From Candidatus Omnitrophota bacterium (GTDB taxonomy: Bacteria; Omnitrophota; Gorgyraeia; Gygaellales; Profunditerraquicolaceae): a DNA stretch of 64,000 bases. Below the pieces are notes generated by a model. It ran no database searches and was not told the origin of the DNA. It saw nothing but the letters and a program-made list of their open reading frames with translations. Numbering within the stretch: position 1 is the first letter of the stretch; each line of letters starts with the position of its first letter. The stretch lies in NCBI GenBank assembly GCA_026387315.1, contig JAPLLY010000015.1, forward strand, positions 1 to 64,000, written 5' to 3'. Below, in pieces: positions 49,540 through 58,073 of the stretch. Position numbers and translations under genes: made by a program.

Positions 49540-50064
49540 GTGAAGAATTCAGTTAATGCGATTAAGGAATTAAGGGATATAACTTGTTCAAGTATCGCGC
49601 ATTGTAAAAAAGCTCTAGAGGAGGCCAAGGGCGATATCAAGCAAGCAGTGATATTATTACGTAAGCAAGGCTTGGAGATTGCCGCTAAAAAGCAGAGCCG
49701 CGCTGCCAAAGAGGGTAGGATTGATTGTTATATCCATCACGGCAATAAAATCGGAGTTTTGCTAGAAGTTAACTGTGAATCAGATTTTGTGGCCAGAAAT
49801 GAGGAGTTTATTAAGTTCACCAAGGATCTGGCGATGCAGATTGCCGCAGTCAGTCCGGAGTATATCAAAAAAGAAGATGTTCCGGAGGAAGTTCTAAAAC
49901 CTGAAAAAAATAAAGAAGACTATTATAAGAACAATTGTTTGTTAGAGCAGGTTTTTGTGAAAGACCCAAGTTTAATGATCAAGGATTATTTAGGCAGTAT
50001 TGTCGCGAAAATGGGTGAAAATATCGTTATTCGTAGGTTTATTCGCTACAAGATCGGCGAATAA
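49540..50064 (+). CDS. tsf: Elongation factor Ts, short form
   Basis: This 174-residue nucleotide-exchange factor for EF-Tu has an N-terminal UBA-like domain (IKELRDITCSSIAHCKKALEE) and the conserved core NCESDFVARN (about 85-94). E. coli EF-Ts has 283 residues. Like the Thermus protein, this form has a single core subdomain. It starts with GTG. The pyrH ATG follows the stop immediately. Confidence 0.94.
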   Translation: MKNSVNAIKELRDITCSSIAHCKKALEEAKGDIKQAVILLRKQGLEIAAKKQSRAAKEGRIDCYIHHGNKIGVLLEVNCESDFVARNEEFIKFTKDLAMQIAAVSPEYIKKEDVPEEVLKPEKNKEDYYKNNCLLEQVFVKDPSLMIKDYLGSIVAKMGENIVIRRFIRYKIGE

Positions 50065-50787
50065 ATGGCCAAACCGGTTTACCAGAGAATCGTTCTTAAG
50101 CTTAGCGGTGAAGCGCTTCAGGGTAAGAAGACGCATGGTATAGATCCAGAGGTGCTTTTGTCCATCTCGCGCCAGATTAAAGAAATTAGAGATCTGGGGG
50201 TGGATGTGGCGGTGGTTTTAGGCGCGGGGAATATCCTGCGCGGTCAGGAGAACACTGCTTGCCGAGGCCTGGACCTGGACCGGAGTGTCGCGGATTACAT
50301 GGGAATGCTGGCTACGTGCATTAACGGACTTTCTCTGCAGGACGCGCTGGAGAAAACAGGCGTGCCGACCCGGGTGATGACCGCTATTGAAATGCAAAGG
50401 ATAGCCGAACCTTATATTAAAAGAAGGGCAATTCGGCATTTAGAAAAAGGCAGAGTGGTTATCTTTGTCGCCGGGACCGGAAATCCTTACTTTACTACGG
50501 ATACCGCGGCAGCCTTACGGGCGATGGAGATTAATGCCGATGTTATTTTGAAAGCCACTAAAGTTGATGGAGTTTATTCGGCTGATCCGCTGAAAGTAAA
50601 AGATGCCAGAAAGTTTACTCAATTAAAATACATTGATGTGCTTAAAAAGGGTTTAAAGGTAATGGATGCAACCGCCATCAGTTTATGTATGGATAATAAA
50701 TTACCGATTGTGGTTTTTAATCTTAATCGCGTGGGTAATATTAAGCGTGTAATTTTAGGCGAAAAGATTGGTACGGTCGTACGCTAA
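50065..50787 (+). CDS. pyrH: Uridylate kinase
   Basis: This 240-residue bacterial UMP kinase converts UMP to UDP. Motifs of the amino-acid kinase fold are [52 protein letters not shown] and [14 protein letters not shown]. It is hexameric and GTP-activated in other bacteria. It starts on the base after the tsf stop and is 15 bases from frr. Confidence 0.95.
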   Translation: MAKPVYQRIVLKLSGEALQGKKTHGIDPEVLLSISRQIKEIRDLGVDVAVVLGAGNILRGQENTACRGLDLDRSVADYMGMLATCINGLSLQDALEKTGVPTRVMTAIEMQRIAEPYIKRRAIRHLEKGRVVIFVAGTGNPYFTTDTAAALRAMEINADVILKATKVDGVYSADPLKVKDARKFTQLKYIDVLKKGLKVMDATAISLCMDNKLPIVVFNLNRVGNIKRVILGEKIGTVVR

Positions 50788-50802
50788 ACGGAGGCAGCCA
50801 AC

Positions 50803-51363
50803 ATGTCTGTTAAGGAAACAATCCAGGGTACTGAGGAAAAAATGAAAAAGGCTTTTGAATCGATGAATCGCCAGTTTCATGAAGTAAGGACTGGTAGGGC
50901 GTCCCCGAGTTTAGTGGAAGGCCTGCATATTGATTATTACGGAACTCCGACCATGTTAAAACAGTTGGCAGCCATATCCGCGCCGGACGCGCATTTGATC
51001 GTTATCCAACCTTGGGATCTTACTGCGATTGCTGAGATTGAGAAGGCAATTTTGAAATCTAACCTGGGGGTCAGTCCTTCTAATGACGGTAAGATAATTA
51101 GAATCACTGTTCCGCAGCTATCCAAGGAGAGGCGCCAGGAGATGGCTAAGTTGCTGCATAAAATGTCTGAAGACGGGCGAGTATCTTTGCGTACGATTAG
51201 AAGAGAAGCTAAAGAATCTGTTGAGAAGCTGGAGAAGGATAAAATAATTTCTGAAGACGATAAATTTCGCGGTATTGATGAGTTGCAGAAGGTAGTGGAT
51301 AAGTATATCGCTAAGATTGATGAGCTTCTTAAGAGCAAAGAAAAAGAAGTGCTCGAGTTTTAA
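50803..51363 (+). CDS. frr: Ribosome recycling factor
   Basis: This 186-residue factor splits post-termination ribosomes with EF-G. Its three-helix bundle and motifs (VRTGRASPSLVEGLHIDYYGTPT, RITVPQLSKERRQEMAKLLHKMSED) are canonical. GGAGG precedes the ATG. The 3' region has AT-rich inverted repeats that could terminate the operon before the tRNA cluster. Confidence 0.95.
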   Translation: MSVKETIQGTEEKMKKAFESMNRQFHEVRTGRASPSLVEGLHIDYYGTPTMLKQLAAISAPDAHLIVIQPWDLTAIAEIEKAILKSNLGVSPSNDGKIIRITVPQLSKERRQEMAKLLHKMSEDGRVSLRTIRREAKESVEKLEKDKIISEDDKFRGIDELQKVVDKYIAKIDELLKSKEKEVLEF

Positions 51364-51371
51364 GTTATAAG

Positions 51372-51420
51372 CCGTAAGCCGTAAGTTTAAAGCTTAGAGC
51401 TTAAAACTTAAAGTTTTTGA
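51372..51420 (+). terminator. Probable terminator region after frr
   Basis: Two copies of the heptamer AAGCCGT are followed by TTTAAAGCT-tag-AGCTTAAAA and a T-run. The pairing is AT-rich and slightly imperfect. It separates frr from tRNA-Lys. Confidence 0.45.
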
Positions 51421-51444
51421 TAGAATTTGGAGTTTATCGGTTTT

Positions 51445-51517
51445 GGGCCTCTAGCTCATCAGGTAGAGCACCACACTTTTAATGTGGTTGTGCCGCGTTC
51501 GAGTCGCGGGAGGCTCA
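51445..51517 (+). tRNA. tRNA-Lys (anticodon TTT)
   Basis: This 73-nt cloverleaf has acceptor GGGCCTC/GAGGCTC with one G-T pair and D stem GCTC/GAGC. The anticodon stem is CCACA/TGTGG with loop CTTTTAA, and the T stem CCGCG/CGCGG with TTCGAGT. CCA is not encoded. Confidence 0.95.
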
Positions 51518-51529
51518 CTTGATTTAGCG

Positions 51530-51600
51530 TAAAGCGTTTAGCGTATAGCGTATAGCGTATAGATTTTCCTAAACGCTATTTACTATACGCTATCCGCTAA
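51530..51600. repeat. Tandem GCGTATA repeats forming an inverted repeat
   Basis: TTTAGCGTATAGCGTATAGC and a matching TAAACGCTATTTACTATACGC arm pair between tRNA-Lys and tRNA-Leu. The unit TAGCGTA is repeated three to four times on the left arm. The region contains no gene. Confidence 0.65.
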
Positions 51601-51605
51601 CAAGG

Positions 51606-51687
51606 GGGCGGATGGCGAAATTGGCAGACGCGATAGCCTTAGGAGCTATTGGGGCAACCCTTGGAGGTTCAAATCCTCTTCCGCCCA
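51606..51687 (+). tRNA. tRNA-Leu (anticodon TAG)
   Basis: This 82-nt class II tRNA has acceptor GGGCGGA/TCCGCCC, anticodon stem ATAGC/GCTAT with loop CTTAGGA, and a long variable arm GGGGCAACCC. The T loop is TTCAAAT. CCA is not encoded. Confidence 0.95.
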
Positions 51688-51771
51688 TAAAAATTTTACG
51701 TAGTAAAATTTTTACTCCGAGCGATACAACAGTTTTAAATATAGGTTTGAGCGAGGAGAAGCAATGTTGCG

Positions 51772-51822
51772 GCACCCGACGCAGATTGGAATTGCGCCGG
51801 TGCGCGATAGGTATCGCGGGAG
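51772..51822 (+). repeat. Diverged two-hairpin leader element fused to tRNA-Gly (copy 4)
   Basis: GCACCCGACGC (51772-51782) pairs imperfectly with GCGCCGGTGC (51794-51803) around AGATTGGAATT, close to the loop TAATTGGAATT of copies 1 and 2. GCGAT (51804-51808) pairs with ATCGC (51813-51817) around AGGT. GGGAG follows, where the other copies have GGAGG, but here it is the acceptor strand of tRNA-Gly. Confidence 0.55.
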
Positions 51823-51892
51823 TAGCTCAGCTGGCTAGAGCTCGACCTTGCCAAGGTCGATGTCGCGGGTTCGAATCCCGTCTCCCGCTCCA
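51816..51892 (+). tRNA. tRNA-Gly (anticodon GCC)
   Basis: This 77-nt cloverleaf includes an encoded CCA. The acceptor is GCGGGAG/CTCCCGC, the anticodon stem CGACC/GGTCG with loop TTGCCAA, and the T arm CGGG-TTCGAAT-CCCG. Its first two bases overlap the second hairpin of the element upstream. Confidence 0.95.
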
Positions 51893-51920
51893 TTTTACGG
51901 CAGTAGAGCAGGTAATTTAG

Positions 51921-52006
51921 ATCCCGCTTCAAATTATTCGGCGGGATAAATACATCCCTTCCTTTTGGCTGCAACAGGTTTAATAATTTAGCCAAAAGGG
52001 CGGGAC
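51921..52006 (+). promoter_or_regulatory. Leader with competing hairpins before ptsN
   Basis: ATCCCGC (51921-51927) can pair with GCGGGAT (51941-51947). CCTTTTGGCT (51961-51970) pairs perfectly with AGCCAAAAGG (51990-51999). A second GCGGGAC (52000-52006), directly before the ribosome-binding region, could compete for the first arm. Regulatory use is unproven. Confidence 0.35.
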
Positions 52007-52025
52007 TCATTTAACGGAGAAGCAA

Positions 52026-52496
52026 ATGCAGATAATGGATTTTCTCTCGAAGAAGGCTATTCTCACTGATATAAAATCCACCAGCAAGGAAGACGTGATT
52101 AAAGAAATGGTGGATTTTTTGATTGAGGCTTCTGACGTGGAAAAACGTAATCGCAATAAGCTCATTGACGCGTTGATGTCCAGAGAAGCATTGGGATCAA
52201 CGGCCATCGGCCAAGGCATAGCCATACCGCATGCAAAATGCGATTGCGTGGATAGGCTGGTGGCCGCCTTTGGCCTTTCCAAAAAGGGCGTGGATTTTGA
52301 TTCCCTGGACGGTGAATTAGCTTATATTTTCTTTTTACTGGTTGCCCCGCAGGATTCCGCCGGCCCGCATCTTAAAGCATTAGCCAGAATATCCCGCCTC
52401 TTAAAGGATAAATACTTTCGCGATACCTTACGTACTTGTATGGATGAAAAATCCGTAATCAAGGTTATCACGCAGGAAGACGAAAAAAAGATTTGA
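52026..52496 (+). CDS. ptsN: PTS EIIA-type regulatory protein (PtsN-like)
   Basis: This 156-residue EIIA domain of the fructose/nitrogen PTS type has phospho-accepting H69 in GIAIPHAK and the usual EALGSTAIGQG before it. It would receive phosphate from HPr. No EIIB or EIIC is present, so it is probably regulatory. The cluster ptsN-yvcK-ptsH-ptsI gives a complete phosphorelay. Its ATG follows CGGAGAAG. Confidence 0.88.
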   Translation: MQIMDFLSKKAILTDIKSTSKEDVIKEMVDFLIEASDVEKRNRNKLIDALMSREALGSTAIGQGIAIPHAKCDCVDRLVAAFGLSKKGVDFDSLDGELAYIFFLLVAPQDSAGPHLKALARISRLLKDKYFRDTLRTCMDEKSVIKVITQEDEKKI

Positions 52497-52526
52497 CCCG
52501 CAGGGGCACATCTAATTTTTCTAAAA

Positions 52527-53768
52527 ATGAAAGCTAATACTACCGATATTTTAAAATGGTTTTATCCGGGGATAGGGATTAAGCGCTGGGTGGGCTTAAG
52601 CGCTTTTGGTGTCATACTTTTAATTTTAGGTACGGCTAATTTACGCAGTGAAGAATTCTGGTTGATTCAAATTTTGGATGCCTTGGTTGTAATTTCGGGA
52701 ATTATAATTTTAATTTTGGGCATCAAACGCTTGATGCGTTCTTTTATTGCCATATTTGTTCCATCAAGCAGGGGCACAGAGTTAATTGATATTTTGTATC
52801 AAAAGAAGCATTTAAGCCGTGGAGCGCGTATCGTTACCGTAGGCGGTGGCACAGGATTATCTGTTCTTTTAAGCGGGTTAAAAAATTATACGTCTAATAT
52901 TTCTGCCGTAGTTACGGTGGCGGATAACGGAGGCTCCAGCGGCAGGCTTAGGCAGCAGTTTGATGTTTTACCTCCCGGTGATATACGTAACTGTTTGGTG
53001 GCTCTGGCGGATGCCCCAACATTGATGCGGGATCTTTTTCAATTTCGATTTGACGCGCATTCAGAGTTTTCCGGGCACTCCTTTGGTAATCTTTTTCTTA
53101 CGGTAATGACGCGCTTGACTGGTGATTTTGAAAAGGCGATTAAGGAGACGAGTAAGGTTTTAGCTTTACGGGGACAGGTTATTCCTTCGACCTTGGGGAA
53201 TGTAACGTTGGTGGCATATTATTCAGATGGCTCAATGGTTATCGGAGAAGAGCAGATTCCTTTGGCCAGAAAGCCGATTAACAGAGTTAGCCTTACTCCC
53301 GAGGAGCCATTGGCTACGCCGGATGCCTTAAAGGCAATTAAAGAAGCGCAGATCATTGTTTTGGGCCCGGGTTCTTTGTACACTAGCATTATCCCGAATT
53401 TGTTAATCAAAGAGATTACTCAAGAGATCGCGGAATCGGAAGCGATAAAAGTTTATGTTTGCAATGTGATGACTCAACCGGGAGAAACCGATGGCTATAG
53501 CGTTTCCGATCATATTAAAGCTCTCCTGAAGCACAGCCATAAACAGATTCTGGATTACTGCGTGGTGAATAATGGCGAGGTGCCTAGTGAGGTATTAAAA
53601 CGCTACTCCCAGGATAATTCGACTTTGGTGTTTAATGACCGTAAAAAGATTGAGAATCTTGGGGTACGGGTAATCGAGGAAGATTTCATTATGATTCAGG
53701 ACGGAGTAATCCGCCATGACGCGGAAAAGTTAGCCAAGATCGTTTTAAGTTTTATTGAAGAGATTTAG
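52527..53768 (+). CDS. yvcK: YvcK/CofD-like protein (gluconeogenesis factor type)
   Basis: This 413-residue protein has two N-terminal membrane helices (about 18-38 and 47-68). A CofD/YvcK fold follows, with VTVGGGTGLSVLLSGL (about 107-122), VTVADNGGSSGRLRQ, PPGDIRNCL and VLGPGSLYTSIIPNL. YvcK binds UDP-GlcNAc and supports cell shape and growth on gluconeogenic carbon sources in other bacteria. The membrane anchor is not in the Bacillus protein but occurs in some relatives. In Firmicutes it also lies near HPr-like genes. Confidence 0.85.
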   Translation: MKANTTDILKWFYPGIGIKRWVGLSAFGVILLILGTANLRSEEFWLIQILDALVVISGIIILILGIKRLMRSFIAIFVPSSRGTELIDILYQKKHLSRGARIVTVGGGTGLSVLLSGLKNYTSNISAVVTVADNGGSSGRLRQQFDVLPPGDIRNCLVALADAPTLMRDLFQFRFDAHSEFSGHSFGNLFLTVMTRLTGDFEKAIKETSKVLALRGQVIPSTLGNVTLVAYYSDGSMVIGEEQIPLARKPINRVSLTPEEPLATPDALKAIKEAQIIVLGPGSLYTSIIPNLLIKEITQEIAESEAIKVYVCNVMTQPGETDGYSVSDHIKALLKHSHKQILDYCVVNNGEVPSEVLKRYSQDNSTLVFNDRKKIENLGVRVIEEDFIMIQDGVIRHDAEKLAKIVLSFIEEI

Positions 53769-53825
53769 GAATTAGATCCTTGTTCGCTGACGATCACAAG
53801 GACTCTCGCTGGGTAAGAAACTATT

Positions 53826-54095
53826 ATGAGCTTGATTAGAAAAGAATTAATCGTAAAAAATAAACAGGGTTTACACGCGCGGCCGGCTGCTGTATTTGTG
53901 CAGATAGCTAATAAATTCGACGCGCGAATTACTGTGCGTCATGATGACGAAGAGGTTAACGGTAAGTCGATCATGGGTATTCTTATGCTTGGGGCAGAGA
54001 AGGATAGTTTGATTGTCATTGAGGCAGATGGAATGGATGCCGAAGCTGCGTTGGTAGAGTTAGAAAAGCTAATTAGTAGCGAGGAAGAGTTATGA
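53826..54095 (+). CDS. ptsH: HPr phosphocarrier protein
   Basis: This 89-residue protein accepts phosphate from EI at H17 (GLHARPA). It has a regulatory-type serine, S48, in NGKSIMGILMLGA, the HPr kinase site in other bacteria, although hprK is not visible here. It overlaps ptsI by ATGA (54092-54095). It is a standard-length HPr. Confidence 0.93.
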   Translation: MSLIRKELIVKNKQGLHARPAAVFVQIANKFDARITVRHDDEEVNGKSIMGILMLGAEKDSLIVIEADGMDAEAALVELEKLISSEEEL

Positions 54096-55822
54096 TTCAA
54101 CTAAAAGGAATTGCCGCCGCGGGCGGTATCAGTATCGGGCCGGCTTATATGTTGGGGAAAGAAGAGCTGGTTGTCTTACGCGAAGTGATCAACTGGGCAG
54201 ATATTCCCAAGCAGATTCAACTTTTTGAAGAAGCGCTGATTCAGACTCGCCGTGAGATTATTGAACTGCAAAAAAGGATTAGTTCGGATATGGGCCAGGA
54301 GGAGGCGCAGATTTTTGACGCGCATCTGTTGGTTCTGGAAGACCGGATGCTCATCGAAGAGGTGATTAGCCGCCTTAAAAAAGAACAGCTTAACGTTGCC
54401 TATATCTTTTCCGAGGTTTTAAAGAAATATATCGGTGTGTTTTTGAAAATCGAGGATGAATACCTTAAAGAACGCGCCGCGGATATTAACGATGTTGGTA
54501 AAAGGATATTAAGGAATCTTCTGGGGAAAGAGAAGAAGGGCTTAGATGATATCGGGGCCAAGGCGATTATTGTGGCGCATGATATCTCTCCTTCGGATAC
54601 CGTGGCAATGCATACCAAGAATGTTGCTGCTTTTGTTACGGATATCGGCGGCAAGACTTCGCATACCGCGATTATGGCTAAATCCCTGGAGATTCCCGCA
54701 GTCGTAGGGTTGGAAGGAGTTACCTCCAAAGTTAATCCGCAAGATATACTGATTGTTGATGGCAGCATGGGGATCGTGATTATTGATCCCGATGAGGAAA
54801 CGCTTAAGAGCTATCAGGCGAAACTTGAAAAGTTAAAAGGTATCGCGGATAAATTTCTGTCGGTTAAAGATTTATCGGCAGTTACTACCGATGGCCGGGC
54901 AATTTTGATTAACGCGAATATTGAATTTCCGGATGAGGTGCCCAGCGCCAAGCTGCACGGAGGCCAGGGGATTGGGCTTTACCGCACAGAGTTTTTTTAT
55001 ATGAATCGCAAGGATTCTCCCAGTGAAGAGGAGCATTATCAGGCTTATAAGTATGTGGCCCAAGAGATGAATCCGCATTCGGTGGTTATTCGTACATTAG
55101 ATATAGGTGGAGATAAATTTCTATCGCAATTTAGGATTCCGCATGAAATGCAGCCGTTTTTAGGGTGGAGGGCGATTAGATTTTGTTTAGCGCGCCCGGA
55201 TATATTTAAGTTACAGCTGCGCGCTATCCTGAGGGCTTCAGTGCATGGGAACCTTAAGCTTATGTATCCGATGATTTCCGGGGTTGAGGAGTTGCGGCAG
55301 GCAAATCAGCTTCTTGATGAAGCTAAGCAAGAGCTTAGGCAGAATGGTTTGAAGTTTAATGATAAAATTGAGGTGGGGGTAATGGTGGAGGTTCCTTCAG
55401 CGGCAATGACCGCGGATATATTGGCTAAAGAAGCAGATTTTTTCAGTATCGGGACAAATGATTTAATTCAATACTCCCTGGCAGTTGACCGCAGTAATGA
55501 GAAAGTTGCTTATCTTTATGATCCGGCGCATCCGGCAGTTTTAAGGTTGGTTAAGGGTATTATTGACGCGGCACATCAGGCTAAAATCAAGGTAGCCATG
55601 TGCGGAGAGATGGCCGGGGAACCGTCTTTGGCGCTAATTCTTTTGGGTTTAGGTTTAGATGAGTTTAGTTTACCGCCGCAAGTGATTCCGGAATTAAAGT
55701 ACGTAATTCGCGCCGTAGGTTTTAAGGCCGCGCAGGAATTGGCCGCGCAGGCAATGAAACTTTCGACTGGTAAAGAGGTTGAAGAATTTTCGCAAAATAG
55801 GTTAGCGGAGATTTTAAAATAA
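54092..55822 (+). CDS. ptsI: PTS enzyme I
   Basis: This 576-residue PEP-protein phosphotransferase phosphorylates HPr. The phospho-histidine is H191 in GGKTSHTAIMAKS. The PEP-binding domain follows, with GIGLYRTEFFYMNR, the active-site region FFSIGTNDLIQYSLAVDR and the catalytic cysteine in VAMCGEMAG. The length matches classical EI (575), not the longer PtsP form with a GAF domain. With HPr and EIIA alone it likely forms a regulatory PTS. Confidence 0.95.
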   Translation: MIQLKGIAAAGGISIGPAYMLGKEELVVLREVINWADIPKQIQLFEEALIQTRREIIELQKRISSDMGQEEAQIFDAHLLVLEDRMLIEEVISRLKKEQLNVAYIFSEVLKKYIGVFLKIEDEYLKERAADINDVGKRILRNLLGKEKKGLDDIGAKAIIVAHDISPSDTVAMHTKNVAAFVTDIGGKTSHTAIMAKSLEIPAVVGLEGVTSKVNPQDILIVDGSMGIVIIDPDEETLKSYQAKLEKLKGIADKFLSVKDLSAVTTDGRAILINANIEFPDEVPSAKLHGGQGIGLYRTEFFYMNRKDSPSEEEHYQAYKYVAQEMNPHSVVIRTLDIGGDKFLSQFRIPHEMQPFLGWRAIRFCLARPDIFKLQLRAILRASVHGNLKLMYPMISGVEELRQANQLLDEAKQELRQNGLKFNDKIEVGVMVEVPSAAMTADILAKEADFFSIGTNDLIQYSLAVDRSNEKVAYLYDPAHPAVLRLVKGIIDAAHQAKIKVAMCGEMAGEPSLALILLGLGLDEFSLPPQVIPELKYVIRAVGFKAAQELAAQAMKLSTGKEVEEFSQNRLAEILK

Positions 55823-55826
55823 GAAA

Positions 55827-55917
55827 GAAGGTGCGGGAGTGAACCCCGCACCTTCTAGATATTCCATTATTAAAGCCATAGGGTTTAAAGAATTGAATAA
55901 GAAAGAAGGTGCGGGGT
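55827..55917 (+). repeat. Palindrome supplying Shine-Dalgarno and GTG start (copy 2)
   Basis: AGAAGGTGCGGG at 55827 pairs with CCCCGCACCTTCT (55844-55856), and the latter also matches the right arm AAGAAGGTGCGGGGT ending at 55917. The GTG at 55916 of the next gene begins in the arm. The middle and right parts are homologous to 28306-28381. Confidence 0.78.
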
Positions 55918-56665
55918 GAAAGCGTTAATTTTAGCTGCCGGATATGCTACCCGGCTTTATCCCTTAACTAAAAAATATCCTAAACCCCTTTTAGAGGTAA
56001 AAGACAGACCGATTATAGATTATATCATTGATAAATTAGGGTTAGTTGGCCCGATTAATGAGATTTATATCGTAACCAATAGTAAATTTATAGTGGATTT
56101 TAGAAAGTGGGCTAAGACGGTAAAGTCACCTAAGAAGATTACCCTGGTTGATGATTTGACTAAGAATAATCAGGATAGGTTAGGGGCGGTCGGGGATATA
56201 AATTTTACGATTAAAAAGAAGAAGATTCAAGAGGATCTCTTAGTGGTTGGCGGCGATAATCTATTCAGTGGTTCCCTGCGAGGATTTCTGGATGTTGCTA
56301 AGAAAAATATTGCCGCGACCTACCTGGGCTTATTTAGATTAAAGCGCAAAATTAATGCCAGCCGTTACGGCGTGGTTAAGTTGGATAAGTTAAACAGAGT
56401 AATTAGTTTTACGGAGAAGCCTAAACACCCGGAGTCAAACCTGGCAGCGATGTGTTTGTATTATATATCAAAAAATCATTTAAATTTGATTAACGCTTAT
56501 CTGCAGGATGGAAAAAGAAAAGTCGGTGAAGCCGATGCCACCGGAAGTTATATCGCTTGGTTAAAAGACAAGGTGGATGTTTACGGATATGTATTTAACG
56601 GTTCTTGGTTTGACATCGGTGATTATAAATACCTAAATATGGCAAAGAAAACATTTGCCAAATAG
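55916..56665 (+). CDS. Sugar nucleotidyltransferase
   Basis: This 249-residue NTP-transferase has LILAAGYATRLYPLTKKYPKPLLEV at the N-terminus (nucleotide-binding and catalytic lysine), VVGGDNLF (metal-binding Asp) and ITFTEKPKHPE-like ISFTEKPKHPE. It ends WFDIGDYKYLN. It makes an NDP-sugar from a sugar-1-phosphate, and the exact sugar and base cannot be decided. The start is GTG in the repeat arm, with AAGAAGG as the ribosome-binding site. Confidence 0.82.
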   Translation: MKALILAAGYATRLYPLTKKYPKPLLEVKDRPIIDYIIDKLGLVGPINEIYIVTNSKFIVDFRKWAKTVKSPKKITLVDDLTKNNQDRLGAVGDINFTIKKKKIQEDLLVVGGDNLFSGSLRGFLDVAKKNIAATYLGLFRLKRKINASRYGVVKLDKLNRVISFTEKPKHPESNLAAMCLYYISKNHLNLINAYLQDGKRKVGEADATGSYIAWLKDKVDVYGYVFNGSWFDIGDYKYLNMAKKTFAK

Positions 56666-56712
56666 TTACCTTATGACGGCAAGCGGAAAAGTGTTTTCTA
56701 GTGATAAAACAA

Positions 56713-56757
56713 GGGGACGGTTCTCTTTTTTATATTATAAAAAAGAGAACCGTCCCC
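56713..56757. repeat. GGGGACGGTTCT palindrome, copy 6
   Basis: GGGGACGGTTCTCTTTTTTA and its complement lie between the nucleotidyltransferase gene and metK, with a short AT loop. Confidence 0.9.
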
Positions 56758-56785
56758 GGGATTTTTTAAACGAAAGGGGAAAGTC

Positions 56786-57955
56786 ATGGCTGCGCAGAAG
56801 CATTATTTTACTTCAGAGTCGGTAACCGAAGGGCATCCGGATAAATTATGCGATCAGATTTCAGACGGGGTCTTGGATGCTTGCCTAAAAAACGATCCTT
56901 ATTCGCGGGTAGCCTGCGAAACTTATGTTACTATGGGGCTTTTAATTGTCGGCGGCGAGATTACGACCCGTGGTTTTATCGATGTGCATGAAATAAGCAG
57001 GAAAATAATCGAAGAGATTGGTTATGATCACCCTAAATACGGTTTTGATTTTCATACCTGCGCTATTCTTAACGCGATTCATGCCCAGTCTCCGGATATA
57101 TCACAAGGCGTGGATACCGGTGGAGCGGGGGATCAGGGTATAATGTTTGGTTATGCTTGTAAGGAGACCAAGGAATTAATGCCGTTGGCTTTAATGTTGG
57201 CGCAAAAATTAGCTATGCGTTTAACCAGCGTGCGCAAAGAGAAGATTTTAAAATACCTTGGCCCGGACGGAAAGACTCAAGTTACGGTTGAATACGCTAA
57301 CGGCAAGCCCGTGCGCGTGGATTCGGTGGTTTTAGCTTCTCAGCATACCGATGATATTTTGGATAAAAGCGGCAAGCGCATTACTGAAAAATCGCGGAGT
57401 GAGATTATTCGCCAGGTTGCCGGCCCGATCCTTAAAGGTTGGGCAGACAAGAATACCAAGTACTTTGTTAATCAGACGGGAAAATTTGTTATTGGCGGCC
57501 CGCAGTCTGATACCGGCATGACGGGAAGGAAAATAATTGTGGATACCTACGGCGGAGCAGTGGCTCATGGCGGCGGGGCATTCTCGGGTAAGGATCCAAC
57601 TAAGGTTGATCGCTCCGCGGCGTATATGTGCCGTTATATTGCCAAGAATATTGTGGGGGCGGGTCTGGCGGAAGAATGCCTTATTCAGCTGGCTTATGTG
57701 ATCGGCCGGGCAGATCCTTTATCAGTTATGATAAAAACTGATGGTACCTCGGTTATTTCCGAGGAGGCCTTGGTGAAGTTAGTAAGGCAGAACTTTGAAC
57801 TTGCGCCTAAGGGAATTATTGAGTCCTTAAATTTACGCCGGCCTATATATAGGAAGACTGCTAGTTATGGGCATTTTGGAAGACCGGATCCGGAATTTAG
57901 CTGGGAGAAACTGGATAAAGTAGAGAGTTTAAAAAGACAAGCAGCGAAATTGTAG
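56786..57955 (+). CDS. metK: S-adenosylmethionine synthetase
   Basis: This 389-residue enzyme makes SAM from methionine and ATP. Key motifs are [26 protein letters not shown] and [19 protein letters not shown]. It feeds the methyl cycle with ahcY, the next gene. AAGGGGAAAG precedes the ATG. No SAM riboswitch is visible in the 120 bp before it, most of which is a repeat. Confidence 0.96.
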   Translation: MAAQKHYFTSESVTEGHPDKLCDQISDGVLDACLKNDPYSRVACETYVTMGLLIVGGEITTRGFIDVHEISRKIIEEIGYDHPKYGFDFHTCAILNAIHAQSPDISQGVDTGGAGDQGIMFGYACKETKELMPLALMLAQKLAMRLTSVRKEKILKYLGPDGKTQVTVEYANGKPVRVDSVVLASQHTDDILDKSGKRITEKSRSEIIRQVAGPILKGWADKNTKYFVNQTGKFVIGGPQSDTGMTGRKIIVDTYGGAVAHGGGAFSGKDPTKVDRSAAYMCRYIAKNIVGAGLAEECLIQLAYVIGRADPLSVMIKTDGTSVISEEALVKLVRQNFELAPKGIIESLNLRRPIYRKTASYGHFGRPDPEFSWEKLDKVESLKRQAAKL

Positions 57956-57969
57956 ATTAGCGAAAATCA

Positions 57970-58025
57970 GGGGACGGTTCTATTTTTTTTACTATTTTTT
58001 AAATATAAAAAATAGAACCGTCCCC
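57970..58025. repeat. GGGGACGGTTCT palindrome, copy 7
   Basis: GGGGACGGTTCTATTTTTT and its complement flank an AT-rich loop between metK and ahcY. It is almost identical to copy 1. Confidence 0.9.
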
Positions 58026-58073
58026 CTGTTTTAATTTGAGTTCCGGATTATTTAGTTAACGATGGGAGATAAA

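Noticed and set aside
51612-51920. 102-residue ORF over 51612-51920
   Set aside because: It covers tRNA-Leu and tRNA-Gly. The peptide is tRNA sequence translated.
56666-56785. SAM riboswitch before metK or SAH riboswitch before ahcY
   Set aside because: Both spacers are mostly occupied by GGGGACGGTTCT palindromes and show no SAM or SAH aptamer motif.
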